NCBI GenBank assembly: GCA_947168905.1
Contig: CAMVNR010000007.1
Span: 1 to 44,475, forward strand
Length of the DNA stretch: 44,475 nucleotides
Direction: 5' to 3'
Source of the DNA: an uncultured Lachnospiraceae bacterium
GTDB lineage: Bacteria; Bacillota; Clostridia; Lachnospirales; Lachnospiraceae
Made by a program: the position numbers and the translations under genes. Each line of letters starts with the position of its first letter. Position 1 is the stretch's first letter. This document shows positions 18,329-26,560 of the stretch, piece after piece. The notes below the pieces were generated by a model. It had not been told where the DNA came from. It saw nothing but the letters and a program-made list of their open reading frames with translations, and made no database searches.

Positions 18329-20749
18329 ATGCGGCAAAAAACACTGTTTAATAAAAACTGGCTGTTCATCCTGGACGATGAACGGGAGAGCCTTGCAATC
18401 GATACAGACTATACACAGGTTGATGCCATTGAACAGGGCATGAGAGCGGTTCAGCTCCCGCATGACTGGTCCATGGATTATCCGCTGGATTATGACGCGC
18501 CTTCCGGCGGGGGCGGCGGATACGCAAGAACCGGCCTCGGCTGGTATCGGAAGCATTTTGATCTGCCGGAAGTCCTGCTGGACAGGAAATACGAGCTGTA
18601 CTTTGAGGGCGTCTATCAGGATTCCACGGTATATGTCAACGGACAGCGGGTCGGCGGCCACGGCTATGGTTATACGAGCTTTTACTGTGATATGACAGAA
18701 GCAGTCACGGCTGGTGAAAATGTGGTTGCGGTGCGGGTCAACAACGCTTTGCAGCCGAATTCGCGCTGGTACTCCGGGTCCGGTATTGTCCGGGATGTAC
18801 ACCTCGTAGAAACCGGCAGTGTACATTTTGACCATTTCGGCGTTCGGGCCTGCACCAACGGGATCTACCCGGAGCAGGACGAGGCACAGCTTCAGATCCG
18901 GGCACAGGTCTCAAACGAGAGCGGATCAGCGGTTCATGTCGGCATCCGACACCGGCTTCTGGATGCTTCGGGGAAGCAGGTTTCGGTGTCCGGTGTAGCG
19001 CTTTCCCTTCAGCCCGGAGAATCCTCCGACAGCATGGTCCGTCCATCGGTATCCTCGCCGCATCTGTGGACAGACGAGGATCCGTACCTCTACACGCTCG
19101 AGAGCAGTCTCGAACTTGACGGAGAGATTGTGGATACGGTTTCCTGCAGGACCGGCATCCGGACAGTGCGTTTTGACGCGAAAGAAGGTTTCCTTCTGAA
19201 CGGAAAAACCGTGAAGATCAAAGGCATGTGCCTGCACCGGGACTGCGGGCTCACAGGCGCTGTCGGATACCGTGAGAGCTGGGAGCGGCGCCTTCGGACA
19301 CTGAAGGAGATGGGCTGCAACGCGGTCCGTTCCTCGACCTATCCTCCTGTCGAAAATCTGCTGGATCTCTGTGATGAGCTTGGCATCTTCATGTATGACG
19401 AAGCCTATGACGAATGGCTTCTCAGCAAAAACAAAAACCAAAATTATTACTCCGAAGCCCTTGCTTACGGTTCTGCGATGTTCTTCCCAAGAGAAGCCGA
19501 GCAGGATGTCGTAACCATGGTGCGGAGGGATTTCAACCATCCTTCCGTCATCATCTGGGGCATCGGCAATGAGATCCCGGAGCAGTCCTCGATCGACGGC
19601 GTGAAAATCCTCAGGTGGCTGCAGGACATCTGCCACCGGGAAGATTCAAGCCGGCAGGTTACCTCCTCCTGCGACAATATCGCGGCGATCGCCCCGATCC
19701 GGACCCTCCGGGAGTTTGAGAATGCGCTGGATGTGGTCGGCTACAATTATGTCGGCCGCTGGCGTGAGCGCGCGGAAACCTTCTTTGAAGAGGATCATTT
19801 CGAATTCCCGGACCGGCCGGTGATGGGTACGGAGAACCCTTCTGCCGGCGGTACCCGCGGCGACTATACGGGAGAAGGACATTTCGGCGGAAAGAATTAT
19901 CCGGCACAGACCCTGCATCATGAAGCACTTTGGCGCTACGAAGCCAGCCATAAATTCGTTTCCGGGGATTTCCTCTGGACCGGCATCGATTATCTCGGGG
20001 AGACCAGAGGAGAGGCCCGGGGCGCCGGCTGCGGACCGATCGATACAGCCGGATTTAAGAAAGACACCTTTTATTATTTCAAGTCGATCTGGAACAAAAA
20101 AGAAACGACCCTGCATCTTTTGCCGCATTGGAACTGGCAGGGAGAAGAAGGATCGTACAAACAGGTCGTGTGCTACACCAACTGCGATGAGGTAAAACTG
20201 TATATTAATGGGAAGTATGTGGGATCCCGCGGCTACCAGTGCCCGCGCTACGGCGCGAAAAAAGCCTGGAATGACGGCTGGAACCGCAAAGTCCGCCCGA
20301 CGACAAACGACCTGCACCTTGTGTGGGATGTCGTTTATGAGCCGGGAGAATTAAAAGCGGAAGGCTATGTCAATGGGGAGCTTTCCGCGGTTGAAACGGT
20401 ACAGACAACAGGAAAGATGATAGAGCTTCGAGCCTCCTTGTACGAGGAGACGGTTCCGGCAGACGGAATCGCCCAGATTGAGCTTGCGGCGTATGATGAG
20501 AACGGCCTCTTTGTTCCGGACGCCTGTCCGATGATCCGCTGTGAAATTGAAGGCCCGGCGCATCTTATCGGCATGGACGGCGGGGACCTCCGGGACATCT
20601 CGATGTACAGCCTGCCGCAGCGGAAAATGTTCAACGGGTTGCTTCTCGCTGTCATCATGGCGGATGCGCCGGGAGAGGTGAAGGTGAAATTCGAGACGGA
20701 AGAGGGGATGACCGCGCAGATCAGGCTTGGAACGATGAAGGAGCGTTGA
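18329..20749 (+). CDS. Glycoside hydrolase family 2 enzyme with altered active-site motif, 806 aa
   Basis: GH2 layout as in its paralogue at 8871-11246: jelly roll (LPHDWSMDYPL, NSRWYSGSGIVRDVH), Ig-like domain, TIM barrel, C-terminal beta domains (YTNCDEVKLYIN). Acid/base Glu415 is in WGIGNEIPEQ and nucleophile Glu502 in MGTENPS. The otherwise conserved barrel motif SHNPP reads SSTYPP, with Thr337-Tyr338 in place of His-Asn; the His corresponds by motif to His391 of E. coli LacZ, which helps bind the substrate. Both catalytic Glu are kept, so the change points to altered specificity rather than a dead enzyme (inference). It is cytoplasmic; AAAGGAG precedes the start. Confidence 0.9.
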   Translation: MRQKTLFNKNWLFILDDERESLAIDTDYTQVDAIEQGMRAVQLPHDWSMDYPLDYDAPSGGGGGYARTGLGWYRKHFDLPEVLLDRKYELYFEGVYQDSTVYVNGQRVGGHGYGYTSFYCDMTEAVTAGENVVAVRVNNALQPNSRWYSGSGIVRDVHLVETGSVHFDHFGVRACTNGIYPEQDEAQLQIRAQVSNESGSAVHVGIRHRLLDASGKQVSVSGVALSLQPGESSDSMVRPSVSSPHLWTDEDPYLYTLESSLELDGEIVDTVSCRTGIRTVRFDAKEGFLLNGKTVKIKGMCLHRDCGLTGAVGYRESWERRLRTLKEMGCNAVRSSTYPPVENLLDLCDELGIFMYDEAYDEWLLSKNKNQNYYSEALAYGSAMFFPREAEQDVVTMVRRDFNHPSVIIWGIGNEIPEQSSIDGVKILRWLQDICHREDSSRQVTSSCDNIAAIAPIRTLREFENALDVVGYNYVGRWRERAETFFEEDHFEFPDRPVMGTENPSAGGTRGDYTGEGHFGGKNYPAQTLHHEALWRYEASHKFVSGDFLWTGIDYLGETRGEARGAGCGPIDTAGFKKDTFYYFKSIWNKKETTLHLLPHWNWQGEEGSYKQVVCYTNCDEVKLYINGKYVGSRGYQCPRYGAKKAWNDGWNRKVRPTTNDLHLVWDVVYEPGELKAEGYVNGELSAVETVQTTGKMIELRASLYEETVPADGIAQIELAAYDENGLFVPDACPMIRCEIEGPAHLIGMDGGDLRDISMYSLPQRKMFNGLLLAVIMADAPGEVKVKFETEEGMTAQIRLGTMKER

Positions 20750-20776
20750 TAAAAAAAACTGAGTAAAGGACAGCAT

Positions 20777-21355
20777 ATGAAAATCAAAAAAGTAGTCTTA
20801 ACTATATCATTGATTGCTGCGGTACTAGGGATGCTATCCTGTAAAAGGGCTGATCATATCGTTTCTGCTGCTAAATTTATTACTTCGCCGTATTTGGATT
20901 TGGCCACTGTTGAGGAATATGCTGAAATTATTGTGATAGGGCGAAAAACCGGAGATATTGGAGAACCTAAAGATCCAACTGTCGGGAATCCGGTTGTACA
21001 TCTGACGGAATTTACAATTTCTGAAATCATTATGGATAATACCGGAGAACTGCAGGCTGGAGATCAGATCTGTCTCACAGAGTGGCAAATGTATCATGAA
21101 GGATCGGGAGGTGTTTGGTATGAGCATTTTTGTGGATATACAAATATTAATGACAAAGACCCGTATCTGCTTTTCCTAGTTGCTCCCTATGAAGTTGACG
21201 GACGAATCTGTTATGGCGGCGAACTTAATTATGGTCAGGTGTGTCTGGGAAGAAAATACAAAATGGTCCGTTATCCTAACAGTGGAATGACAGATGAATA
21301 CTATGACTGCATCGATCAGGTACGAAAAGAAGCAAGAGAAAAATATGCCAGATAG
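20777..21355 (+). CDS. Small predicted lipoprotein of unknown function, 192 aa
   Basis: The signal peptide (KKVVLTISLIAAVLGML) ends in a lipobox LGMLSC with Cys22 as the lipidation site, so the protein should sit on the outer face of the membrane. The mature part is a compact beta-rich domain with blocks such as YAEIIVIGRKTG and CLTEWQMYHEG that I cannot assign to a named family. It is noticeably AT-richer than the enzymes around it. AAAGGA precedes the start, 27 bases after the GH2 stop, so it may be read through from that gene. Function unknown. It may be unrelated to glycan use. Confidence 0.72.
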   Translation: MKIKKVVLTISLIAAVLGMLSCKRADHIVSAAKFITSPYLDLATVEEYAEIIVIGRKTGDIGEPKDPTVGNPVVHLTEFTISEIIMDNTGELQAGDQICLTEWQMYHEGSGGVWYEHFCGYTNINDKDPYLLFLVAPYEVDGRICYGGELNYGQVCLGRKYKMVRYPNSGMTDEYYDCIDQVRKEAREKYAR

Positions 21356-21364
21356 AAGTGATGG

Positions 21365-21535
21365 ACCGGGGAGATTAAGACCGAATTTCAGGGAGTGCAG
21401 TTATGGATGCTCGGATTTGAAAAGGGCGATCGTGTATATATTAATGCCGAAAAGAATACGATTGCTATCAAAAACAGGGACAGAAAGGCTGCGTTTAGAT
21501 GCTGGGACGAAAGGAAAGAACAGCGGATAGAGTAG
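21365..21535 (+). pseudogene. Short coding remnant, possibly SymE/AbrB-like
   Basis: An open stretch of 56 codons has a stop just before it and no credible start with a ribosome site. It encodes QLWMLGFEKGDRVYINAEKN followed by TIAIKNRDRKAAF. The pattern of a GF-x-x-GD core followed by a beta hairpin recalls small SymE/AbrB-type proteins, but the similarity is loose. It may be the decayed end of a gene lost next to the lipoprotein. Confidence 0.3.
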
Positions 21536-21567
21536 TCCGCACTGCAGCCTGATATCCCAGAAAAGGT

Positions 21568-21599
21568 ACCGGGAGCTTATGCTCAGTTCAGCTCCCGGT
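21568..21599 (-). terminator. Terminator of the PucR-type regulator gene
   Basis: The perfect 10-bp stem ACCGGGAGCT (21568-21577) / AGCTCCCGGT (21590-21599) has a 12-base loop and overlaps the last codons of the minus-strand gene. Read on the minus strand it is followed shortly by CTTTTC, a short T run. Confidence 0.7.
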
Positions 21600-22728
21600 T
21601 CATGTAGGCAATATAGTACTTTATCACCATATAGGACATGAAGATCGAGTTGCTTTGGATATCGGAAATATGATATCCGAGGACATGCTCGATCTTTGTC
21701 AGTTTATTGTAAACTGTATTTCTGTGCATAAACATGACAGCGGCGGTTTTCTGCAGGCTGGAGTCGTTCAGCAGGTAGGTATAAAGCGTGTCCAGCAGAT
21801 CCGTCCCGTGCTCTTGGTCATACAGGAAGATCCGCACGATGTCCGGATGCGCCATATAGTAGAAGGGGGTTTCCGGATGGATCGCAGAATAGCTGCGTTC
21901 GCACAGATGTACAAGATACAGCGGGTGAAACTGGGAAAAACTGTAAATCCGTTTGACCCGCGGGGGAATGCCCATGGTTACAGCAAGATCCAGCGAGGAA
22001 GAGGCTGTCAGATAATGCGTGTAGTAAAAGCCCGGAAGCGTGCCCACATAACTGATCCCTGCGTTCAGCCGGCGCTCCTGAAGGAAAAGCGAAAAATTCT
22101 CATATGACAGGTCAATCGTATCATTACCTTCTTTCTCCTGAGACCAGAGAATAACCCACTCCTGTTTGTTCCAATAGAGGTTGGTTTCCTGGAAGAAATC
22201 CCGCAGTTCTCTCGTGAGACGCAGGATTTCCGAGGATTTCTTCAACGCTTTTTCCGGACGTATGACAATGCAGGCAATATACAGATGCAGCGGATAGCGG
22301 AAATTTTCAACCCAATCCTGCGCGCTTTCACGTGACAGTGGATGAAGTGCAGCGGTACGGAAAAAAGCTGAAAGCTGGCGTTCCTTAAAGGGGTCGTTCC
22401 GGGCGTCTTCTTCTAGATTGCAGCGGGCAATGATCTCGCCGACCGGCAGGTCCAGAATAATCAGATTGACCTTTCCTTTAAAAGACTCCGGAAGCAGATT
22501 ATGGCTGTCACGGTCGGAAGAAATCAGGTAACTGGCTCCGGGAATCAGCGCCTCATCTCCTGTAAGCCGGCGCCATTCGGCGTCTGTTCCAAGAAAAACA
22601 AAATCCCCGCGTTTTCTTGGGACCGGAAAAAAGAAACGGATCCCGGATTCTACGGCGATGTTTTCGGAAGAAAGTTCCGAGTAGAGTATGTGTTTATTGA
22701 ATTTTTCCAGAAAGTCTGCAGCCAGCAT
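21583..22728 (-). CDS. PucR-type transcriptional regulator, 381 aa
   Basis: The C-terminal 50-60 residues form a PucR-type helix-turn-helix (PF13556-like): LLDTLYTYLLNDSSLQKTAA followed by MHRNTVYNKLTKIEHVLG. The N-terminal 300 residues are a sensor region without recognised catalytic motifs and are expected to bind a pathway ligand. AGGAGG precedes the ATG at 22726-22728. It is divergent from the ABC-transporter operon across a 191-bp gap that holds repeats and a palindromic promoter, so it very likely controls that operon. Regulators of this class next to LplB/C transporters are common in Clostridia (established knowledge). Whether it activates or represses is not visible. Confidence 0.88.
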   Translation of the reverse strand: MLAADFLEKFNKHILYSELSSENIAVESGIRFFFPVPRKRGDFVFLGTDAEWRRLTGDEALIPGASYLISSDRDSHNLLPESFKGKVNLIILDLPVGEIIARCNLEEDARNDPFKERQLSAFFRTAALHPLSRESAQDWVENFRYPLHLYIACIVIRPEKALKKSSEILRLTRELRDFFQETNLYWNKQEWVILWSQEKEGNDTIDLSYENFSLFLQERRLNAGISYVGTLPGFYYTHYLTASSSLDLAVTMGIPPRVKRIYSFSQFHPLYLVHLCERSYSAIHPETPFYYMAHPDIVRIFLYDQEHGTDLLDTLYTYLLNDSSLQKTAAVMFMHRNTVYNKLTKIEHVLGYHISDIQSNSIFMSYMVIKYYIAYMNRELN

Positions 22729-22750
22729 GCTTTTCCTCCTTGCGCAATTT

Positions 22751-22780
22751 TTCTATATTTTCAGAATTATTTCTATGTGC
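22751..22780. promoter_or_regulatory. Direct repeats upstream of the transporter operon, possible operator
   Basis: TTCTATATTT (22751-22760) and TTCTATGTGC (22771-22780) share TTCTAT exactly 20 bp apart, close to two helical turns, in the divergent PucR/transporter gap. Similar repeats with the same spacing occur at 32497-32526 before the DUF5107 operon. Confidence 0.4.
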
Positions 22781-22837
22781 GGAATGCATATCTGTTATTC
22801 TGTTTGAACAGGAAAACCGTAAGAATGCGGATAATCC

Positions 22838-22874
22838 TTGCGAGTGCAATTCTGAGATGTTATTAGTATAACAT
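22838..22874 (+). promoter_or_regulatory. Extended -10 promoter with overlapping palindromic operator for the transporter operon
   Basis: TTGCGA (22838-22843), 17-bp spacer, TATTAG (22861-22866), with an extended -10 TG at 22858-22859. The -10 lies inside the inverted repeat ATGTTAT (22857-22863) / ATAACAT (22868-22874) with a 4-base centre, so a bound dimer would block the promoter. AACCGGAGG is the ribosome site before the start at 22920. Confidence 0.6.
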
Positions 22875-22919
22875 AAACAAAATGTTTTCGCAACTTATGT
22901 CGCGAAACCGGAGGCGTTT

Positions 22920-23846
22920 ATGAAGACGAAGAAGAAAGGTTTCTTTTATCATCTGTACAAATACCGGGTATTTCTGCTGATGCTGCTGCCGGGTGTTGCC
23001 TACACCCTGCTGTTTCATTATTATCCGATGACCGGTATTGTTCTGGCGTTTAAGAAATACACCTATGCCGGCGGCATCTGGGGCAGTAAATGGAACGGCG
23101 TCGATAACTTCAAGTTTTTCTTCAAGTCTGGCCAGGCCTTGAGGGTTATCCGGAATACCGTGCTGTATAATATGTTGTTTATCGTTGTCGGTACGGTTTT
23201 CCAGATCGCGGTTGCAGTGTTCCTGACAGAGATCAAGAGCCGCAGATTCCGCAAAATCGCGCAGTCCTGCATGTTCCTGCCGCATTTCATTTCATGGGTT
23301 ATTGTCGGCGTGATGGCTTTTAATATCTTCAGCTCGGACTTCGGTATTATCAACCGTCTGATTACCTCTCTTGGAGGGAAAAAGATTCCTTTTTACACGA
23401 AGCCTTCCGCCTGGCCCGGAATCCTGCTGTTCTTTAATATCTGGAAAGGCATCGGTTATGGCTCCGTAATGTACCTTGCGGCAATCATGGGCGTGGATAC
23501 GGAAGTTTATGAATCGGCAGCGATTGACGGCGCGAATGTGTTCCAGCGTATTTTCTTTGTGACCATCCCGGCAATCATGCCGACGGTGATTATCCTGTTC
23601 CTGCTGTCGATCGGCGGGATTTTCAGAGGAAACTTTGATATGTTCTCTAACCTGGTCGGATCAAACGGCCTTCTGTATGGCTACACAGATGTAATTGATA
23701 CGCTGGCTTTCAGAGCACTGATGACTTCGAATGATTTCGGCATGTCTTCCGCGATCGGCTTTATGCAGTCCGTGATGTGTTTTATCACAGTCGTTTCCGC
23801 CAATAAGCTCGTCAGTCTCTATGACCGGGACTACACCCTGTTTTAA
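22920..23846 (+). CDS. Carbohydrate ABC transporter permease, LplB type, 308 aa
   Basis: An inner-membrane component of an oligosaccharide importer. It has about six hydrophobic segments, the first at about 18-38 (VFLLMLLPGVAYTLLFHYYP), and the cytoplasmic EAA loop that docks the ATPase, YESAAIDGANVFQRIFFVTI (about residues 198-217). Length matches LplB/YtcO-type permeases. It is preceded by CCGGAGG and followed after 11 bases by the partner permease. No ATP-binding subunit is encoded in the window; Firmicute systems of this type usually share one MsmX-like ATPase encoded elsewhere (established knowledge). Confidence 0.93.
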   Translation: MKTKKKGFFYHLYKYRVFLLMLLPGVAYTLLFHYYPMTGIVLAFKKYTYAGGIWGSKWNGVDNFKFFFKSGQALRVIRNTVLYNMLFIVVGTVFQIAVAVFLTEIKSRRFRKIAQSCMFLPHFISWVIVGVMAFNIFSSDFGIINRLITSLGGKKIPFYTKPSAWPGILLFFNIWKGIGYGSVMYLAAIMGVDTEVYESAAIDGANVFQRIFFVTIPAIMPTVIILFLLSIGGIFRGNFDMFSNLVGSNGLLYGYTDVIDTLAFRALMTSNDFGMSSAIGFMQSVMCFITVVSANKLVSLYDRDYTLF

Positions 23847-23857
23847 GGAGGCAAGGA

Positions 23858-24787
23858 ATGAAATCTTCCGCTAAAACTGCAAGTAAGAATAAAATCACCG
23901 GCGCGGATGTTATCGCGCTGAATATCATTGCCTATGCGTTTTGCGCCCTTATCGCTCTGGTGTGCCTGATCCCCTTTGTCATGGTTGTCTCCGGATCATT
24001 GTCCTCGGAGCGGGCGATTACAGAAAACGGTTTTTCAATTCTGCCGCAGGAGTTCTCCACGGAAGCCTATAAAACGGTATTCAAGGATCCGTGGGTTGTG
24101 GTTCGGGCCTATGCGACAACGATCTGCCTTACGATTGTAGGCACATTTACCGGTCTCATTATTCAGACCATGACAGCCTATGTGCTGACCAGAAAAACAT
24201 TCGGCTGGAGACGTTATTTTTCATTCTTCTTTTATTTCACGATGCTGTTTTCCGGCGGTCTCGTACCGACCTATGTACTGTATACCAATACACTGAAACT
24301 CACCAACAACTATCTGGCGCTTTTGCTGCCGCTTGTCTTCGGTGTATATAATCTGCTGGTCATGAAGAGTTATATCCAGGGAATTCCGGATTCACTCATA
24401 GATGCCGCCAAGATGGATGGCTGTGGGGAATTCCGGATCCTGTTCCAGATCGTCATGCCTCTCGTAAAACCTGCGCTCGCAACGATCGGATTGTTTACGG
24501 CTCTTGCATACTGGAACGACTGGAACAGCGCTATGCTATATATCCGCGATGAAAAGATGTATCCTCTGCAGTATTTCCTGTATCAGCAGGTCAACAACAT
24601 TGAGGGATATAAAAAACTGATTGCTTCAAATCTGGTTTCAGGCGACGTCATCAGTGCGGTATCGCTGCCGACTCAGACACTGAAACTTGCTCTGACCTGT
24701 GTGGTAACCGGTCCGATCGTACTCGCTTTCCCGATCGCGCAGCGCTACTTTGTACAGGGTATTACGATCGGCGCAGTGAAAGGGTAA
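23858..24787 (+). CDS. Carbohydrate ABC transporter permease, LplC/YtcP type, 309 aa
   Basis: The second permease of the importer. It has six predicted membrane segments (for example ALIALVCLIPFVMVVSGSLS near the N-terminus) and the EAA loop SLIDAAKMDGCGEFRILFQI. The C-terminus RYFVQGITIGAVKG is almost identical to that of the truncated permease at 1-77. AAGGAGG precedes the start by 7 bases. It should form a heterodimer with the product of 22920-23846 and take substrate from the lipoprotein encoded next. Confidence 0.93.
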   Translation: MKSSAKTASKNKITGADVIALNIIAYAFCALIALVCLIPFVMVVSGSLSSERAITENGFSILPQEFSTEAYKTVFKDPWVVVRAYATTICLTIVGTFTGLIIQTMTAYVLTRKTFGWRRYFSFFFYFTMLFSGGLVPTYVLYTNTLKLTNNYLALLLPLVFGVYNLLVMKSYIQGIPDSLIDAAKMDGCGEFRILFQIVMPLVKPALATIGLFTALAYWNDWNSAMLYIRDEKMYPLQYFLYQQVNNIEGYKKLIASNLVSGDVISAVSLPTQTLKLALTCVVTGPIVLAFPIAQRYFVQGITIGAVKG

Positions 24788-24881
24788 CACGCCCTTCTGA
24801 TCATTGAATTCATCCGGCGAAGGACAGTAAAGATTCAGCCGGAGAAGATAAAAAACAAAGCCATTTTAAGGAGGAAACAAC

Positions 24882-26492
24882 ATGAAGAAGAGTATCAGAA
24901 AGCTTGCTGCCCTGATTCTCGCTCTGGCACTGGGTATGGCCTTACTGACAGGCTGTACCGGAGACGGAAAACAGGATGAAAGCAAAGCGCTGGAAACAAC
25001 CGCCAAAGCGGACAGCGGCGAGAAGGAAGACGCCGATACCAAGGCAGATGAAGGACAGAGCGAAGAGCAGCCTGCCGGTTCTGATCTTCCCGAAGAAACC
25101 ATTACCATGTACCTTCTCGGCAACAAGGGCGACAACTTTGACGAAGCGTACGGGAAAATTAACGAGATCCTGAAAGAAAAGATCAATACCACTGTCAATG
25201 TTCAGTGGATCGGCTGGGGCGAAGGCAACAAGTACTCTCTGCTGTTCTCCAGCGGTGAAGATTTTGAGATGATTTTCACGGCTTCCCAGTGGGGCAATTA
25301 TGAGAATACCGTTGCCCTTGGCGGCTTCGCGGAACTGACCGAAGAAATGCTTCAGAAGTACGCGCCGGATGTCTGGGAACAATGGCCTGCGGAAGCCTGG
25401 CAGCAGGCTAAGATCAACGGCAAGATCTACATGATCCCCGCGAACTATGTGGAAGTCAACCAGGACGTCGTTGCGATCCGCGGCGATCTGATGAAGAAAT
25501 ACGGCTACGATAATATTGACAGCTATGACAAACTCCTGAGCTTCTACGAAGACTGCTACAAGGACGGCATGTACGGCAACTCCGTCGGCGCTGCTTCCGT
25601 CTATTGGCTGATGTTTGAACATCTCGGAATGTACGCGATGGGCGGCACGCCCTGCCAGGGACAGCTTGTGCTGTATAACTGCAAGGATCCGAAGGATCTT
25701 TCATATACTTACGTACTGGAGTGGCAGCCCTTCATTGATTACTGTCACAAGATGAAAGAGCTCGCGGACGCAGGCTGCTGGCCCTCTGACGTTCTGAACA
25801 CCACCTCCGAGCGCCAGGACGGCCTGGTATCCGGCCGCGGTGCTACCATGGTCTGGAATGCCGGCTCCTGCCAGATTTACGCAAATCAGGCCAATGCGGA
25901 GCACCCGGACTGGGAGATCAATCTCTACAACATCATGCCGGAATGCAAGTACCGTGCGACCCGTTATGTGAACGGCGGTGTCGGTTTCAATGCGGCATCC
26001 AAGAAACTTGACCGCGCACTGATGGTTTACAATGAATTTGCGACCAATCCCGAAATCCAGAACCTCGCGCAGCTCGGCATCGAAGGCGTGAACTATATCA
26101 ATGTCGGCGACGGAACTTATAAATCCACCGGCAATGATTTCGGAGGCGGCTCTTTCTGGGGCTGGAGAAATATGAATATCATGCTCAAGACCTACTACGA
26201 GAACCCGACTCCGGTAGACTTGAAGGTAGAGGAACTGGATAAGTTCTTCAAGGAAAATCTGTATGAAACCCATCTGCTGGACAGCTTTACTTTCAATACG
26301 GAGCCTGTGGCAACCCAGGTGGCAGCTGTTGACGCGGTACAGAGCACATATTTTGATCCGCTGATTAACGGCCTTGTTGAAGATGTAGACGCAACGATTG
26401 AGGAGTTCAAGGCTGCGCTGGATTACGCCGGTATGCAGGATATTCTTGCGGAACTGCAGAAACAGATTGACGAATACAAAGCTGCGAACTGA
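24882..26492 (+). CDS. Oligosaccharide-binding lipoprotein of the ABC importer (DUF3502 type), 536 aa
   Basis: The extracellular substrate-binding protein. The lipobox LLTGC gives lipidated Cys25; an acidic linker rich in Glu, Asp and Lys follows to about residue 65, then a two-lobed binding fold and a C-terminal DUF3502-like segment ending LAELQKQIDEYKAAN. It starts after AAGGAGG in a 94-base gap downstream of the permeases. Aromatic-rich blocks (SFWGWRNMNIM) fit binding of sugar rings. By position it decides what enters for the enzymes on either side. It is the only gene of the pathway with a clear export signal besides the two small lipoproteins. Confidence 0.92.
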   Translation: MKKSIRKLAALILALALGMALLTGCTGDGKQDESKALETTAKADSGEKEDADTKADEGQSEEQPAGSDLPEETITMYLLGNKGDNFDEAYGKINEILKEKINTTVNVQWIGWGEGNKYSLLFSSGEDFEMIFTASQWGNYENTVALGGFAELTEEMLQKYAPDVWEQWPAEAWQQAKINGKIYMIPANYVEVNQDVVAIRGDLMKKYGYDNIDSYDKLLSFYEDCYKDGMYGNSVGAASVYWLMFEHLGMYAMGGTPCQGQLVLYNCKDPKDLSYTYVLEWQPFIDYCHKMKELADAGCWPSDVLNTTSERQDGLVSGRGATMVWNAGSCQIYANQANAEHPDWEINLYNIMPECKYRATRYVNGGVGFNAASKKLDRALMVYNEFATNPEIQNLAQLGIEGVNYINVGDGTYKSTGNDFGGGSFWGWRNMNIMLKTYYENPTPVDLKVEELDKFFKENLYETHLLDSFTFNTEPVATQVAAVDAVQSTYFDPLINGLVEDVDATIEEFKAALDYAGMQDILAELQKQIDEYKAAN

Positions 26493-26560
26493 CGTATCAG
26501 AATTGGGGAGATGAGGAAAACTTCCGCAGATCCTTTAAGCAGCAGAAATGAGGCGCTTCA

